A stretch of DNA of 64,000 nt from Arthrobacter sp. SLBN-100 (GCF_006715305.1 NZ_VFMY01000002.1:62001-126000), one strand, 5' to 3'. Counted from the stretch's first letter, positions 1 to 7,845 are shown. Translations and numbers: made by a program. Notes: generated by a model from the letters alone, not told the origin.

Positions 1-508
1 CCGAGTACTTGCGCTCGAGTCCGGCAATGTCCGCCGTTGCCGCAATTGATTCGTCGAGCGTGAGTGCCAAGTGGGATCCATCAGGGGATACCGAAGTGAT
101 ATTCACGGCGGGGTCTGAGGCCTGCAGTTCGCTGGCAAAATCCCTAAGTCTCCCAGGAGAGCAGGTCGCGGACTCGACCTGAATGTTGACGTTCGGAAAC
201 CGGGCCCGTAGGTCCCTTTGCATCGAATCTGTCGGACCGTGCCAATGAACGATGATCCGGGTTCCCTCCTTCACTTCGACCGAGGCAAACCGAGAATTCC
301 CTGCCAGCTCCTGACTCAGCGTGCTGGCCGTAAAGGCAATCGCCCCGTCCGCAGGCGAAATCTCAGGGGTGACCGGTGAGTCCGCAGTGGGTATCGGCTC
401 TTTGGAGACAGGGGCACCTTCACCTCCAGCGACTGTAGACCCTGAGGTGGCGCACGACGTAGCAAAGAGAGAGAAACCCAGCAGGACAACCGTCAAGGTC
501 CTGCACAA
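1..508 (-). CDS. Putative lipoprotein, 3' end outside window
   Basis: Reading leftward from a TTG start at 508, with an AAAGG-type ribosome site about 8 nt upstream, the frame stays open to the window edge. The N-terminus is basic then hydrophobic and ends in an ATSC lipobox-like motif, followed by a Ser/Thr/Gly/Pro-rich linker, so an exported lipid-anchored protein is likely. The remaining region is alternating hydrophobic and polar and matches no family I recognise. A GTG 27 nt further upstream is an alternative start. The C-terminus is missing, so size and function are unknown. Confidence 0.6.
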   Translation of the reverse strand, partial: MCRTLTVVLLGFSLFATSCATSGSTVAGGEGAPVSKEPIPTADSPVTPEISPADGAIAFTASTLSQELAGNSRFASVEVKEGTRIIVHWHGPTDSMQRDLRARFPNVNIQVESATCSPGRLRDFASELQASDPAVNITSVSPDGSHLALTLDESIAATADIAGLERKYS

Positions 509-585
509 GTCTGAACCTTTAATTGGCGCGGCCACGCCTCATAGTATTGAACGCTCCGCCATACGACTACCCGGTCGCACCACTG

Positions 586-828
586 TTATCGTTCCGGAAT
601 CCTCAACGCAGTCCCAATGAGGGGTCCCTCACCGCGACAGCTCCGCTTAGACGTGCCGATTGACAGAGTGCAGTGAATATAGCCGTCCCACTTGGGTTCA
701 TAGAGCAAAGTCCCGGGGATTGCGCCGACCCGCGGCATCTTTGTGACAGCCCGGGCCAAGGCCACTGTTACCGGAGGCGCCAGTCCCGCTGGCAGGCCGG
801 CTCCAGCCAGTGACCTGTTAACCGTCAT
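586..828 (-). pseudogene. Remnant of ATP-dependent DNA ligase N-terminus
   Basis: The 80-residue frame begins like the N-terminus of actinobacterial LigC/LigD-type ATP-dependent ligases. A PPV...LARAV segment is followed by LLYEPKWDGY, which holds motif I (EPKWDG) with the lysine that is adenylated. After WDGY the sequence becomes unrelated and stops, whereas a full ligase is over 300 residues. A start codon with an AAGGGG-like ribosome site is still present at 828. It is probably a truncated, non-functional remnant left by recombination. The ligase identification rests on the short motif region only. Confidence 0.6.
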
Positions 829-936
829 CGAGGCCCCTTCCAGCCTTCGTCGCGGACGCGTCCCATGACCTCCACGCTACGCGTCAGAGGGCTGCAGGAG
901 ACCTATCGAGCCCGGCGTGCAGCGGTTCCGTATTTA

Positions 937-980
937 GTTACGTTATGTATTTTCGTTACGTCTTCCTAAAAGGAACGAAA
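937..980 (+). promoter_or_regulatory. Probable operator/promoter of the coiled-coil gene
   Basis: Two direct GTTACGT copies (937-943 and 955-961) are spaced 18 bp apart. They are followed by the inverted repeat TTCCT-aaa-AGGAA (963-975), which lies inside a wider TTTCGTT...AACGAAA repeat (951-957, 974-980). This is the 40 bp just ahead of the start codon at 998, in an AT-rich patch. KfrA-type plasmid proteins bind such repeats at their own promoters, so autoregulation is the inference. Confidence 0.5.
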
Positions 981-997
981 GACGATAAGATGACGCT

Positions 998-2068
998 ATG
1001 AGCGACAGCATTGTTGAAGTGGACGCACGCACTTGCCGCTACCCGGGCTGCCAGCGGCCCGCCATGGCAGCGGAGGCCGGCACAGGCCGGCCGCCCGAAT
1101 ACTGTGATGACCCCGCGCATAACCGCGCCTCGGCCTGGCGCGCACGGCAGCGCCCCAACGGGGACGCTGCCCGGGGCGTTGAGGCTCGCCCTGTCGACTC
1201 TGCGCGTCAGCGTGCCAGTGAGATCACGGGCCAGGTTAGCGGGATGATCGAGCACCTGGGCGGGCAGCTCGCGACACTTCTTGAGGAACTTCGCACCGTG
1301 GGGGATCCCGAGGCGGCAGAAGCTCAGATTGAGTCAGTAGCCAGCGAAGCCGCCGAGCGGGTTGCAGCCGCGAACGCGAGAGCTACCCGTGCTGAGCAGG
1401 CTCAGCGCCGGGCCGAGGCCGAGAAAGCCGAAGCCGACGCGGCAGCTGAAGAAGCAACGCGAACGAGCGAGGACCTCGCCCTGGAGCTGTCAGGTCGCCA
1501 GCAGGATCTGGACGCCGCCCTGTCCCAGGCTCAGCAACTCACCGATGAACTCGCGCAGGCCCATGCCTCGGCCGCCAGCGATCGGGAACTGGCGCAAGCG
1601 GAGAATGCCGGGCTGCGGGCCGACCTTGAAGCACTCCGTGGGCAACTGACTTTGGCTGAACAGGCACGTGACGCAGCCGCAGAACGGGCCGCGACAGAGG
1701 AACGGGCCCGGATTGAGGCAGAGCAACGTACCGGAATAGCCGAGAGCCGCACCGAGGCGGAGCGGGCACGCGCTGACCGCGAGGAATCTGCAGCCGAAGA
1801 GGCCCGGCGTCAGCTGGCGGCAGTCCGCGCCGACCTTGAGGCCACCCGCGAAGCTGCAGCCGATATGCGCAGCACCGTGGCGACCCTGACGGCGGAGCGG
1901 GAGGCCGCCAGAGCCGACGTCGAGCGTGAGCGCGCCCATGGTGAACAACGCGTCAAGGACCTTCACGAGACCTACAGCCACCAAATCGACCAGCTGCGCG
2001 CTGAACTGAGCCAAGCCCGCGAGGTGAAGACCCAGGAACGCCGGCCACAAGCCCAGGAAGAGCAATAA
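998..2068 (+). CDS. Coiled-coil protein with N-terminal Cys/His cluster (KfrA-like)
   Basis: A 356-residue protein. Residues 10-45 hold C-R-Y-P-G-C and C-D-D-P-A-H motifs that resemble a small zinc-binding site. From about residue 65 to the end it is an almost unbroken Ala/Glu/Arg/Gln-rich coiled coil. This plan, a small N-terminal DNA-binding or zinc head and a long alpha-helical tail, is typical of plasmid KfrA-like proteins that autoregulate and support partition. Repeats suitable as an operator lie directly upstream. Long open frames on the opposite strand are shadows of its biased codon use. The family assignment is by architecture, not by a diagnostic motif. Confidence 0.65.
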   Translation: MSDSIVEVDARTCRYPGCQRPAMAAEAGTGRPPEYCDDPAHNRASAWRARQRPNGDAARGVEARPVDSARQRASEITGQVSGMIEHLGGQLATLLEELRTVGDPEAAEAQIESVASEAAERVAAANARATRAEQAQRRAEAEKAEADAAAEEATRTSEDLALELSGRQQDLDAALSQAQQLTDELAQAHASAASDRELAQAENAGLRADLEALRGQLTLAEQARDAAAERAATEERARIEAEQRTGIAESRTEAERARADREESAAEEARRQLAAVRADLEATREAAADMRSTVATLTAEREAARADVERERAHGEQRVKDLHETYSHQIDQLRAELSQAREVKTQERRPQAQEEQ

Positions 2069-2186
2069 GCGGTCACCACGAGGGAGTGTCCGCCAGGGAA
2101 CCTGGCTGGCGCCTACCGCTTGGCCCAAGCCGTCCAAGGCCCGCCGCAACAGTGCACGGCTGTCCTGGAGGACGGGAGCAGGGCCT

Positions 2187-2504
2187 TTAGGAGCCGTCAT
2201 TGATGGACTCCAGCAGCCACTGCTCAGCGAGGGGTTCGCGGCGCAGTTCAAAGGTCCGCAGGGGCGAGTCTGACCCGCCCAGGCGAACCTGAACACGCCA
2301 GTGTTCGATGTCAACGACGTTCCCGACGCCTACGGGGACGCTTCGGCGGGTTTCCCACCATGAGTCCCTGGCGAACCAGTGGACCGGTTCTTCGGTGACG
2401 GCCCAGATACGTCCGTCGTAGCGGACGGCCAGGGGAGTGCCGGCCTTGGCGAACCGGACGTCAACCGGGGTGTTGAGGGTAGGGGCTTCAGTGGTGACGG
2501 TCAT
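2187..2504 (-). CDS. DUF6504-like protein linked to Y-family polymerase
   Basis: A 105-residue soluble protein with a W-rich core (HWFARDSWWETRR, then a VDIEHWRVQV strand). This matches my recollection of the small DUF6504 proteins encoded beside Y-family DNA polymerase genes in actinobacteria. It lies 38 bp downstream of umuC on the same strand and probably forms the last gene of the SOS-induced umuD-umuC operon. Its role in lesion bypass is not established. The start is the ATG at 2504, preceded by a purine-rich stretch. Confidence 0.6.
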   Translation of the reverse strand: MTVTTEAPTLNTPVDVRFAKAGTPLAVRYDGRIWAVTEEPVHWFARDSWWETRRSVPVGVGNVVDIEHWRVQVRLGGSDSPLRTFELRREPLAEQWLLESINDGS

Positions 2505-2542
2505 CGCAGGTGATTCTTTCTGGTGGTGCTGGGGTGTGGTGG

Positions 2543-3796
2543 TTAGGCGGCTTTGACGAGGGGGAGTTCGTCCCAGTGGGTGGTGTATCTGGGGGAGAGC
2601 ATGTCCCGTTTCATGGTCCAGTCCGGCCCGCCCCGGATCCCGCCGTGGCCCAGGCCGATGGAGCCACGCCCGTACCGTCGGGTGACGTCCTCCAGCAGGG
2701 TTCCGATGTGGCGTTCCTCGTGCGGGTTTTCGAACAGGGACAGGGGTGCCTGGTTCCCGGTGGGGCGCAGGTCGGTGACCATGATCCCGGCCCGGGCGTA
2801 CCGGACGCCCTCGACAATCCGGGGCAGGAGAGCATGGCCGGCTTTGGTGAGAATCACCGGGTCAGCGGTCGGCATCGGCAACGGCACACAGACGGAGGGG
2901 TAGGAGGTGTCTTTGGGATTGAAGTGCGAGGTGCCGGCGAACGCGGTGAGGACCTTGGCCTGCAGCCCGCGTTTGGCCAGACGTGCTGATGCCTGCTGCC
3001 CGTAGACGCTCATCACCTGCCGGATCCCCGCGGCCGTGGTGATGGGTTTGGCGAACGAGCGGGAGAAAATCAACTGGTCCCGCCCGATCCGTTCTTCTTC
3101 CATGGGGATGCAGGGGGTTCCCTGCAGTTCCAGGACGGTTCGCATCAGCACGACTGAGAACTTGTCGCGGATCGCGACCGGGTCGGCCCGGACCAGATCG
3201 GCGATGGTGAAGATGCCCATCACGTTCAGCCGCCTGGTCAGCCGTCCGGCGATGCCCCACACCTCCTCGACGGAAAGCCGGCCCAGCAATGCCTCCCGCT
3301 CCGATGCGGGGATGGAGTCCCAGTGGCACACCCCAGCGAAGGCCTTGTTGTTCTTCGCCCACTTGTTGGCCAGCTTCGCCAGGGTCTTCGTCGGCGCGAT
3401 CCCGACACAGACCGGCACGCCGACGTTCCGCCGGACGGCGGATTTCATGGACCGGCCCAGCGCTAAAAGCTCGGCAGGGGTTCCTTTGACGCCGAGGAAG
3501 GCTTCGTCGATGCTGTAGACCTCCAGCCAGGCCGAGTACCGGCCCAGCAGCTCCATCACTCGGGCGCTGATGTCCCCGTAGAGCTCGTAGTTGCTGGAGA
3601 GTGCGACGAGGCCCCATTCCTTGGCCCTGAGGGCGAGCTTGAACCAGGATTCACCCATCGCGATGCCGAGGGCTTTGGCTTCGGGGGAGCGGGTGACCGC
3701 GCAGCCGTCGTTGTTGGACAGCACGATCACGGGCTTGCCTTCCAGGGAAGGGTTGAACGCCCGCTCCGCGGAGGCGTAGAAACAGTTCACGTCCAC
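2543..3796 (-). CDS. umuC: Y-family DNA polymerase V catalytic subunit (UmuC)
   Basis: Translesion DNA polymerase. The N-terminus [12 protein letters not shown] carries the first catalytic Asp of the palm. The SIDEAFLGV segment holds the invariant S-x-D-E motif. Then come the helix-hairpin-helix ([18 protein letters not shown]) and the little-finger/UmuC C-terminal domain with [12 protein letters not shown]. In this frame the first possible start is the GTG at 3796, which has no good ribosome site. In the +1 frame, ATG 3815 encodes MPQIAP; removing one C near 3799-3803 would give [15 protein letters not shown], the usual start of this family. Either a one-base indel or error exists here, or translation begins at the GTG. 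It is operonic with umuD (54 bp gap). Confidence 0.88.
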   Translation of the reverse strand: MDVNCFYASAERAFNPSLEGKPVIVLSNNDGCAVTRSPEAKALGIAMGESWFKLALRAKEWGLVALSSNYELYGDISARVMELLGRYSAWLEVYSIDEAFLGVKGTPAELLALGRSMKSAVRRNVGVPVCVGIAPTKTLAKLANKWAKNNKAFAGVCHWDSIPASEREALLGRLSVEEVWGIAGRLTRRLNVMGIFTIADLVRADPVAIRDKFSVVLMRTVLELQGTPCIPMEEERIGRDQLIFSRSFAKPITTAAGIRQVMSVYGQQASARLAKRGLQAKVLTAFAGTSHFNPKDTSYPSVCVPLPMPTADPVILTKAGHALLPRIVEGVRYARAGIMVTDLRPTGNQAPLSLFENPHEERHIGTLLEDVTRRYGRGSIGLGHGGIRGGPDWTMKRDMLSPRYTTHWDELPLVKAA

Positions 3797-3850
3797 GTGG
3801 CGCGATCTGCGGCATGTGCCGCATTAACGCCGGTTTAGACATCGCTGGCC

Positions 3851-4282
3851 CTAAACGTGGTGGAGGCATCGCGTTGCGACGCCCCAAATGACCAGGTCGG
3901 ACAGGGCCGGCACTTCGAGGTCCGGGTACGCGGGGTTCTCCGCCTGCAGCACCACCCCCGTGGTGGTGATGCGCAGCCGCTTGATGGTCAGTTCCCCGTC
4001 CAGGACCGCGACGACCACACACCCGTCGTGCGGTTCCAGCGCCCGGTTCACAATGAGCTCGTCGCCGTCGCTGATCCCGGCGCCCTCCATGGACTCTCCG
4101 GACACCCGCACGACGTAGGTGCTGGTGACGTCCTTGATCAGGTGCGCGTTGAGGTCGATTCGGCCATCAAAGTAGTCCTGTGCCGGCGACGGGAAGCCCG
4201 CCGCGACCGGCACCGGAGAGACCAGAACCGACAACAATGAAACGCCCGCATCTATCACACGGGGACCCACGATAATGCCCAC
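3851..4282 (-). CDS. umuD: UmuD-type S24 autoprotease, polymerase V subunit
   Basis: A 143-residue S24 peptidase-fold protein with no DNA-binding domain, so UmuD rather than LexA. The self-cleavage site is Ala28-Gly29 in VAAGF. The nucleophile is Ser64 in SGESMEG and the general base Lys101 in LTIKRL. RecA-stimulated cleavage would activate the mutasome with the UmuC encoded just downstream. Start GTG 4282 follows AAAGG. The promoter region carries a clear SOS box at 4296-4311. Confidence 0.9.
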   Translation of the reverse strand: MGIIVGPRVIDAGVSLLSVLVSPVPVAAGFPSPAQDYFDGRIDLNAHLIKDVTSTYVVRVSGESMEGAGISDGDELIVNRALEPHDGCVVVAVLDGELTIKRLRITTTGVVLQAENPAYPDLEVPALSDLVIWGVATRCLHHV

Positions 4283-4295
4283 AACACACCTTTAT

Positions 4296-4311
4296 TCGAA
4301 AATATGTTCGA
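4296..4311 (-). promoter_or_regulatory. LexA SOS box of umuDC operon
   Basis: TCGAAAATATGTTCGA is a near-perfect palindrome with CGAA-N-TTCG half sites, matching the LexA box known from actinobacteria and Bacillus (CGAACRNRYGTTYG). It lies 14 bp upstream of the umuD start, a position that would block transcription. Confidence 0.8.
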
Positions 4312-4413
4312 TTAGTTCAGTGTACGCGTCAGGGCTGACAATGGGATTTCCCACCATGTCGCACTGGCCGCAGGATGACCGGGAGGTCTCGGGCGGGGCC
4401 GCTGCCCACAACC

Positions 4414-4513
4414 GGGGACAATTCTGTTCGCGTTATCCACCGCTACGGCTGCCGAAGGGAGCTTCCCGACTGGCTCCCAACATTTCCAGCCGTGGATAAC
4501 CCGAATTGCCCCC
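4414..4513. repeat. Interrupted inverted repeat with two DnaA-box-like sites
   Basis: Outer arms 4414-4424 and 4503-4513 pair (GGGG(a)CAATTC-type). Inner arms GTTATCCAC (4432-4440) and GTGGATAAC (4492-4500) are exact complements. Each inner arm contains TTATCCAC, 8 of 9 bases of the DnaA box, and the two face each other. A further GGGAGC/GCTCCC stem sits between them. It lies in the gene-free stretch 4312-4749. A role as a replication or initiation site is possible but unproven. Confidence 0.4.
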
Positions 4514-4749
4514 AATCATGGACAGCGGCCAAGGGCGACTTGTGTGCGGGGCAGCGGGGGAGCCGCCCATTCGAAAACGAGACGGTGCAGGAAAGGCAAC
4601 TGCGGTGAACCGCTGATGTCGCAGGCGGCCATCTCAGAACGTGCGTGCCGTGCGGCAGCAGGGTGTGACAGGCACCATCACGGTGGCTTCCCTTGTCTGT
4701 CGGTAGGCGCCGGTAGCGTGAATCTTCACCGACGTATCGATGAAGGACC

Positions 4750-5478
4750 ATGAAGATCACTCACACTGCCACCAAGACCCTGGCCGCCGTTACCGCCCTG
4801 CTGCTGGCAGGATCCGTGGCTGGCTGCGACGCTGCCGCCCAGGCTCTTGAGGCCATGGAGTCTGGTCCCGGCATTGCGTCCGGATCTCCTGGCCCGGCCG
4901 ACCCGGTTGCTGCCGGTGACGCCGCAAAGGCCATCGCTGTGCTGGGCAGCATCCCGGTCAAGGGCCGGGCGCCGAAGACCGGCTACAGCCGGGACGAGTT
5001 CGGACCGGCCTGGTCCGACACGGACCACAACGGCTGCGACACCCGCAACGACATCCTCGCTCGGGACCTCATCGGCGAGACCTTCAAGCCCGGCACCAAC
5101 AACTGCGCCGTCACTACAGGCACGTTGGCTGACAAGTACACCGGGACGACCATCAAGTTCGTCCGTGGCCAGGACACCAGCTCCGGGGTGCAGATCGACC
5201 ACATCGTCCCTTTGTCCGACGCCTGGCAAAAGGGCGCCCAGCAATTCAGCGCTGACCAGCGCAAAGAACTCGCCAACGACCCCCTGAACCTCATGGCCGC
5301 CGACGGGGCAACCAACAGCGCCAAGGGGGATAAGGACGCCGCCACATGGCTGCCCCCGAACAAGACGTTCCGCTGCGAATACGTCACCAAGCAAGTGGGT
5401 GTTAAAGCCAAGTACAACCTGTGGGTCACCCAGGCCGAGCACGACGCGATCGCGGGCATCCTGGCCACCTGCGGGTAG
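4750..5478 (+). CDS. Secreted lipoprotein HNH nuclease (GmrSD C-terminal/DUF1524 type)
   Basis: A 242-residue protein. Residues 1-26 form a lipoprotein signal with lipobox AGSVAGC (Cys26). A flexible Ala/Pro/Gly linker is followed by an HNH domain of the type found in DUF1524/GmrSD-C proteins: IDHIVPL (Asp150, His151) supplies the metal and general-base residues, and NDPLNLMAADGATNSAKGDKD the Asn and Lys/Asp tail. Such proteins are common in actinobacteria as exported nucleases that degrade external DNA. Start ATG 4750 follows AAGGACC. Cys residues around 96, 119 and near the end could form disulfides, consistent with export. Confidence 0.82.
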   Translation: MKITHTATKTLAAVTALLLAGSVAGCDAAAQALEAMESGPGIASGSPGPADPVAAGDAAKAIAVLGSIPVKGRAPKTGYSRDEFGPAWSDTDHNGCDTRNDILARDLIGETFKPGTNNCAVTTGTLADKYTGTTIKFVRGQDTSSGVQIDHIVPLSDAWQKGAQQFSADQRKELANDPLNLMAADGATNSAKGDKDAATWLPPNKTFRCEYVTKQVGVKAKYNLWVTQAEHDAIAGILATCG

Positions 5479-5529
5479 GCCGGTCCGGTTCCGAAACAGA
5501 CGGCAGCCGGTCCTGGCGGGGCAGCGGAA

Positions 5530-5673
5530 TCAGGACACGCGCCGGAAGTGGCCCGGCCTCACCTGAACCAGAATGGGCAGCGCAAGCTGGACGGGGACAT
5601 CGCCCACGGGCTCGTCGAGCAGCTCGTTGATCGACGTCTGCCCTTTCAGCTCCCCGGATACGTCCCTTTCCAT
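5530..5673 (-). CDS. Small hypothetical protein, 47 residues
   Basis: ATG 5673 opens a 47-residue frame (MERDVSGELKGQTSINELLD... ending FRRVS) with good codon use for this GC content and a purine-rich GGGTCGAGG just upstream, somewhat close to the ATG. It is acidic in the first half and hydrophobic in the middle. No family is recognised. It is oriented opposite to the HNH gene, with 51 bp between their ends. Confidence 0.4.
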   Translation of the reverse strand: MERDVSGELKGQTSINELLDEPVGDVPVQLALPILVQVRPGHFRRVS

Positions 5674-5725
5674 GCCTCGACCCTAGACACCACGCCGGGA
5701 AAGGGGTTTCTCAGACACGCTCGGG

Positions 5726-5829
5726 AAGCAGCAGAGGGCCCTCGTTCAAAGAACGCGGACCCTCTGGATGTAAACATCCTGCTGCTTACAGCTTCGATCA
5801 TCCCACACCCGCCGCAGGAACAACTGCGG
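5726..5829. other. Compact three-way-junction stem-loop cluster
   Basis: AAGCAGC (5726-5732) pairs with GCTGCTT (5781-5787). Inside, with almost no unpaired bases, sit a 15-position hairpin from 5733 to 5765 (13 of 15 paired) and GGATGT/ACATCC (5766-5771, 5774-5779). A separate CCGCAG/CTGCGG hairpin follows at 5812-5829. There is no T-run, so it is not a normal terminator. It lies in the gene-free stretch 5674-6020. An RNA, a single-strand initiation site or a recombination site are all possible. Confidence 0.45.
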
Positions 5830-6020
5830 TGCCGATCGAATCAGCACGGTCAGGACAAAGCGCCATTAACCAGGAACCTGTCCTGCGCTTCGCTGCGGCC
5901 TGTAAGAGACTTTTCCTGCCCTACATGTGGCTGGGTTGCTCTCCATACAAGACCGCTGATCGTTGCCTTCGGGGTCATCTACCTGTAGCCGGCGCTTAGA
6001 TCGCAGGGAACTGGACAGGC

Positions 6021-6692
6021 CTATGTTTGGGGATGTATCCGTCTCCGGCCACCTCGGTGCCCTCTGCCTTCCCGCCAGCCGGGCAGGAGATTGTTCAGCT
6101 TCTGCTCTTTGGCCGGGTCCATCCTGCCGGCGCGGTAGTCGATGCGCTGCCCGTGCAGCCACACACCCAGCGTGCGTTCGTGGGGGTCCTCCGTCTTCTG
6201 GTGCCGGGGCCAGTCACCGCCGGCGGCCCTGACCTTTTGGAGCTCCTCCAACCGCTGCTGCCACCGCTCATCGTCCTCTGCCTTGCGGGTCGAGGGCTTG
6301 TCCCATCCGGGAATCACCGCCAGGGCATCACGGTAGGTGCGGGAGAGGCCTCCCTCGGCAGACTGCCGGCGGCGGTTTGCCAGCCACGCCGCCAGCGCAC
6401 GCTCCCGCGCCGTCTTCCCGTGACTGACCGGCAGCCGGCCGTGGGCCTCATGGAACTCAAGCACATCGGCCAGGTTTCGCAGGCCAGCTTCGGTTGTCCG
6501 AGGGGTTGCAGGGGCCAACGCCGCCTGGTGTTCGTCCCGGATGCGCGGATCTTCCCTCGCGGCGATCTGCAGGTGGTAACGGACAGTAGTTTCCGCGACG
6601 CCGGCCGCGGTCGCGATCTTCGATGCCGGCGTACCTTGCCGGTACTGCCGGACAAACCCCGGGTCGGGTGCTGCGCGCCGGGCCTCAGTCAT
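6021..6692 (-). CDS. HTH plus helicase-associated-domain protein
   Basis: A 223-residue protein. Residues 18-45 (GTPASKIATAAGVAETTVRYHLQIA) form a helix-turn-helix. Residues ~72-130 and ~140-210 are two copies of the short helicase-associated domain (pattern: aromatic, H-G-R-L-P, then L-A-x-W-L-x-x-R-R and a final P-G-W). In actinobacteria such proteins occur without a helicase motor and are presumed to bind nucleic acid. The start ATG 6692 overlaps the stop of the upstream small membrane gene in an ATGA, suggesting translational coupling. Confidence 0.75.
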   Translation of the reverse strand: MTEARRAAPDPGFVRQYRQGTPASKIATAAGVAETTVRYHLQIAAREDPRIRDEHQAALAPATPRTTEAGLRNLADVLEFHEAHGRLPVSHGKTARERALAAWLANRRRQSAEGGLSRTYRDALAVIPGWDKPSTRKAEDDERWQQRLEELQKVRAAGGDWPRHQKTEDPHERTLGVWLHGQRIDYRAGRMDPAKEQKLNNLLPGWREGRGHRGGRRRIHPQT

Positions 6693-6859
6693 AGTTCTCC
6701 TGAGGATCCCTTCGGCGGCGCGGTCCGCTTCAGCTCCGCGATCCGCAGCCGGAGAAACGTGATGACCAAAATCAGGACGTAGATCGCCAAACCGATCAGC
6801 ACGGCCATCACGATGATGTAGAGCACGGCCAGGATGCCAAAGCTCGGCCCGACGTTCAT
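6689..6859 (-). CDS. Small single-pass membrane protein
   Basis: A 56-residue protein beginning MNVGPSFGILAV with one long hydrophobic stretch (about residues 7-35) and a basic, Ser/Pro-rich cytoplasmic tail. ATG 6859 is preceded by GGGGGAATCA, an excellent ribosome site. A TTG 12 nt upstream is less likely. The gene is coupled by a 4 bp overlap to the HTH/helicase-associated gene. Function unknown. Confidence 0.65.
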   Translation of the reverse strand: MNVGPSFGILAVLYIIVMAVLIGLAIYVLILVITFLRLRIAELKRTAPPKGSSGEL

Positions 6860-6973
6860 TGATTCCCCCAAAAATTGCCTAGGCCGTAGCCTACGCGAGA
6901 GGCAGCTCTCCTGCTGGACGAAGGCAGGCTCGCAGGGCTCGCCCTGGTTTCCGCTGCGCTCCCACCAGTTGAC

Positions 6974-7338
6974 GGGCGTCCGCTGGCGCGGCCGGCTGTT
7001 GGGTCCAGGGCGTGCTGTCGCAGAGCTCCGGACCCCCTGGCCCTATCTTGTCTACGACGTTTTTTGGCTGCTGTCCTTCGGATTGTACGTGCCCGTTCCG
7101 GCCCCTCTAGCCCCTGTCGTTCCTCCCGGGGCCTGCGTCCCGGAAAAGTCTTTTCCGGCGCTCCTTCGTCGCTGATTTCCTCCGAAGATTTTCCGTGTCT
7201 TGCCCTTACGGGTAGACGGGACTTCACGGGCACAGCTCCGCAAGCTTCGCCAGCAGCCAAAAAACAACGGGGAGAAGGGAAGCTGGCCGGTCACCTGAGC
7301 CGCCCCGACACCCCCACGTCTCTGCAAGGACAAAAACC
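6974..7338 (+). repeat. Leader repeat copy A (structured upstream element)
   Basis: First of four near-identical elements of about 365 bp that each end at a start codon. The core is bounded by GTTTTTTGGCTGCTG (7059-7073) and its perfect complement CAGCAGCCAAAAAAC (7251-7265). A nested GTGCCCGT/ACGGGCAC stem and internal hairpins follow, then AAGGACAAAAACC directly before ATG 7339. In this copy one hairpin has a G-T wobble (CCGGGGC-ctgc-GTCCCGG), while the neighbouring CCGGAAAAG-t-CTTTTCCGG is perfect. Homology with copy D begins earlier, at about 6928. Confidence 0.9.
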
Positions 7339-7770
7339 ATGACCGCAGTAAGCAAGAAGACCGTGATCCTCGCGGACACCGGGGAAACCATCGAGGGCGT
7401 GACCGTGCTGGGCGATTACCACATGAACGGCGGCTACGACTGGATGGAACTGATCGGAGAGCACGGCTGGGCCGTGCTCTCCAGCTGGGGCTGTGACGGC
7501 TGGGATCTGGGCCAGTGGCCCTACGTCATGGTCGCCGTTACCCGCACCGCTGACAGCATTGGCAACCTGTTCGGCATCGCCACCTACTGCGAGGGTGACG
7601 TGAGATGCACCTATTACCGGACGAAAGCCCGCCTGTGGGACGCGATCTCCGAGCAAGCATTCTTCCACTGGAAGAACGGGCAGGCCCGAGGCCCGGCAGA
7701 CCTGCCGGAGGCCGCCGCCGAACTGCCCAGCCGGTACCGGATGCCCTACGTCGTGCGGGATGCCGCCTAA
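7339..7770 (+). CDS. Hypothetical plasmid accessory protein behind leader A
   Basis: A 143-residue acidic, Trp-rich soluble protein (YDWMELIGEHGWAVLSSWGCDGWDLGQWPY). I do not recognise the family. Its size, acidity and position among plasmid accessory genes recall anti-restriction proteins, but no diagnostic motif is visible and that is only a guess. Translation starts at ATG 7339 directly after leader copy A, whose AAGGA serves as ribosome site. It is followed by a long perfect palindrome acting as a likely terminator. Confidence 0.75.
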   Translation: MTAVSKKTVILADTGETIEGVTVLGDYHMNGGYDWMELIGEHGWAVLSSWGCDGWDLGQWPYVMVAVTRTADSIGNLFGIATYCEGDVRCTYYRTKARLWDAISEQAFFHWKNGQARGPADLPEAAAELPSRYRMPYVVRDAA

Positions 7771-7786
7771 CCAGCACTGACAACCG

Positions 7787-7818
7787 CTGTACTGCCCGGC
7801 TCGAGCCGGGCAGTACAG
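7787..7818 (+). terminator. Perfect 32 bp palindrome, likely terminator
   Basis: Every base from 7787 to 7818 is palindromic (CTGTACTGCCCGGCTC and its complement), with no loop spacer and no T-run. It sits 17 bp after the stop of the preceding gene and 27 bp before the next start. It could be a transcription terminator or a processing site between two genes. Confidence 0.5.
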
Positions 7819-7845
7819 CCCAAACGACTTCAAAGGAGCCAGCAC

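Noticed and set aside
1490..2314. 274-residue minus-strand frame opposite the coiled-coil gene
   Set aside because: Shadow of the biased codon use of the forward gene; no ribosome site and no protein-like features.
2862..3617. 251-residue frame inside umuC
   Set aside because: Arg/Gly-rich shadow in a different frame of a well-recognised gene.
7052..7333. Conserved open frames on the minus strand of each leader copy
   Set aside because: They recur only because the DNA is repeated; the ends differ between copies, they lack ribosome sites and their sequence is the complement of the paired stems.
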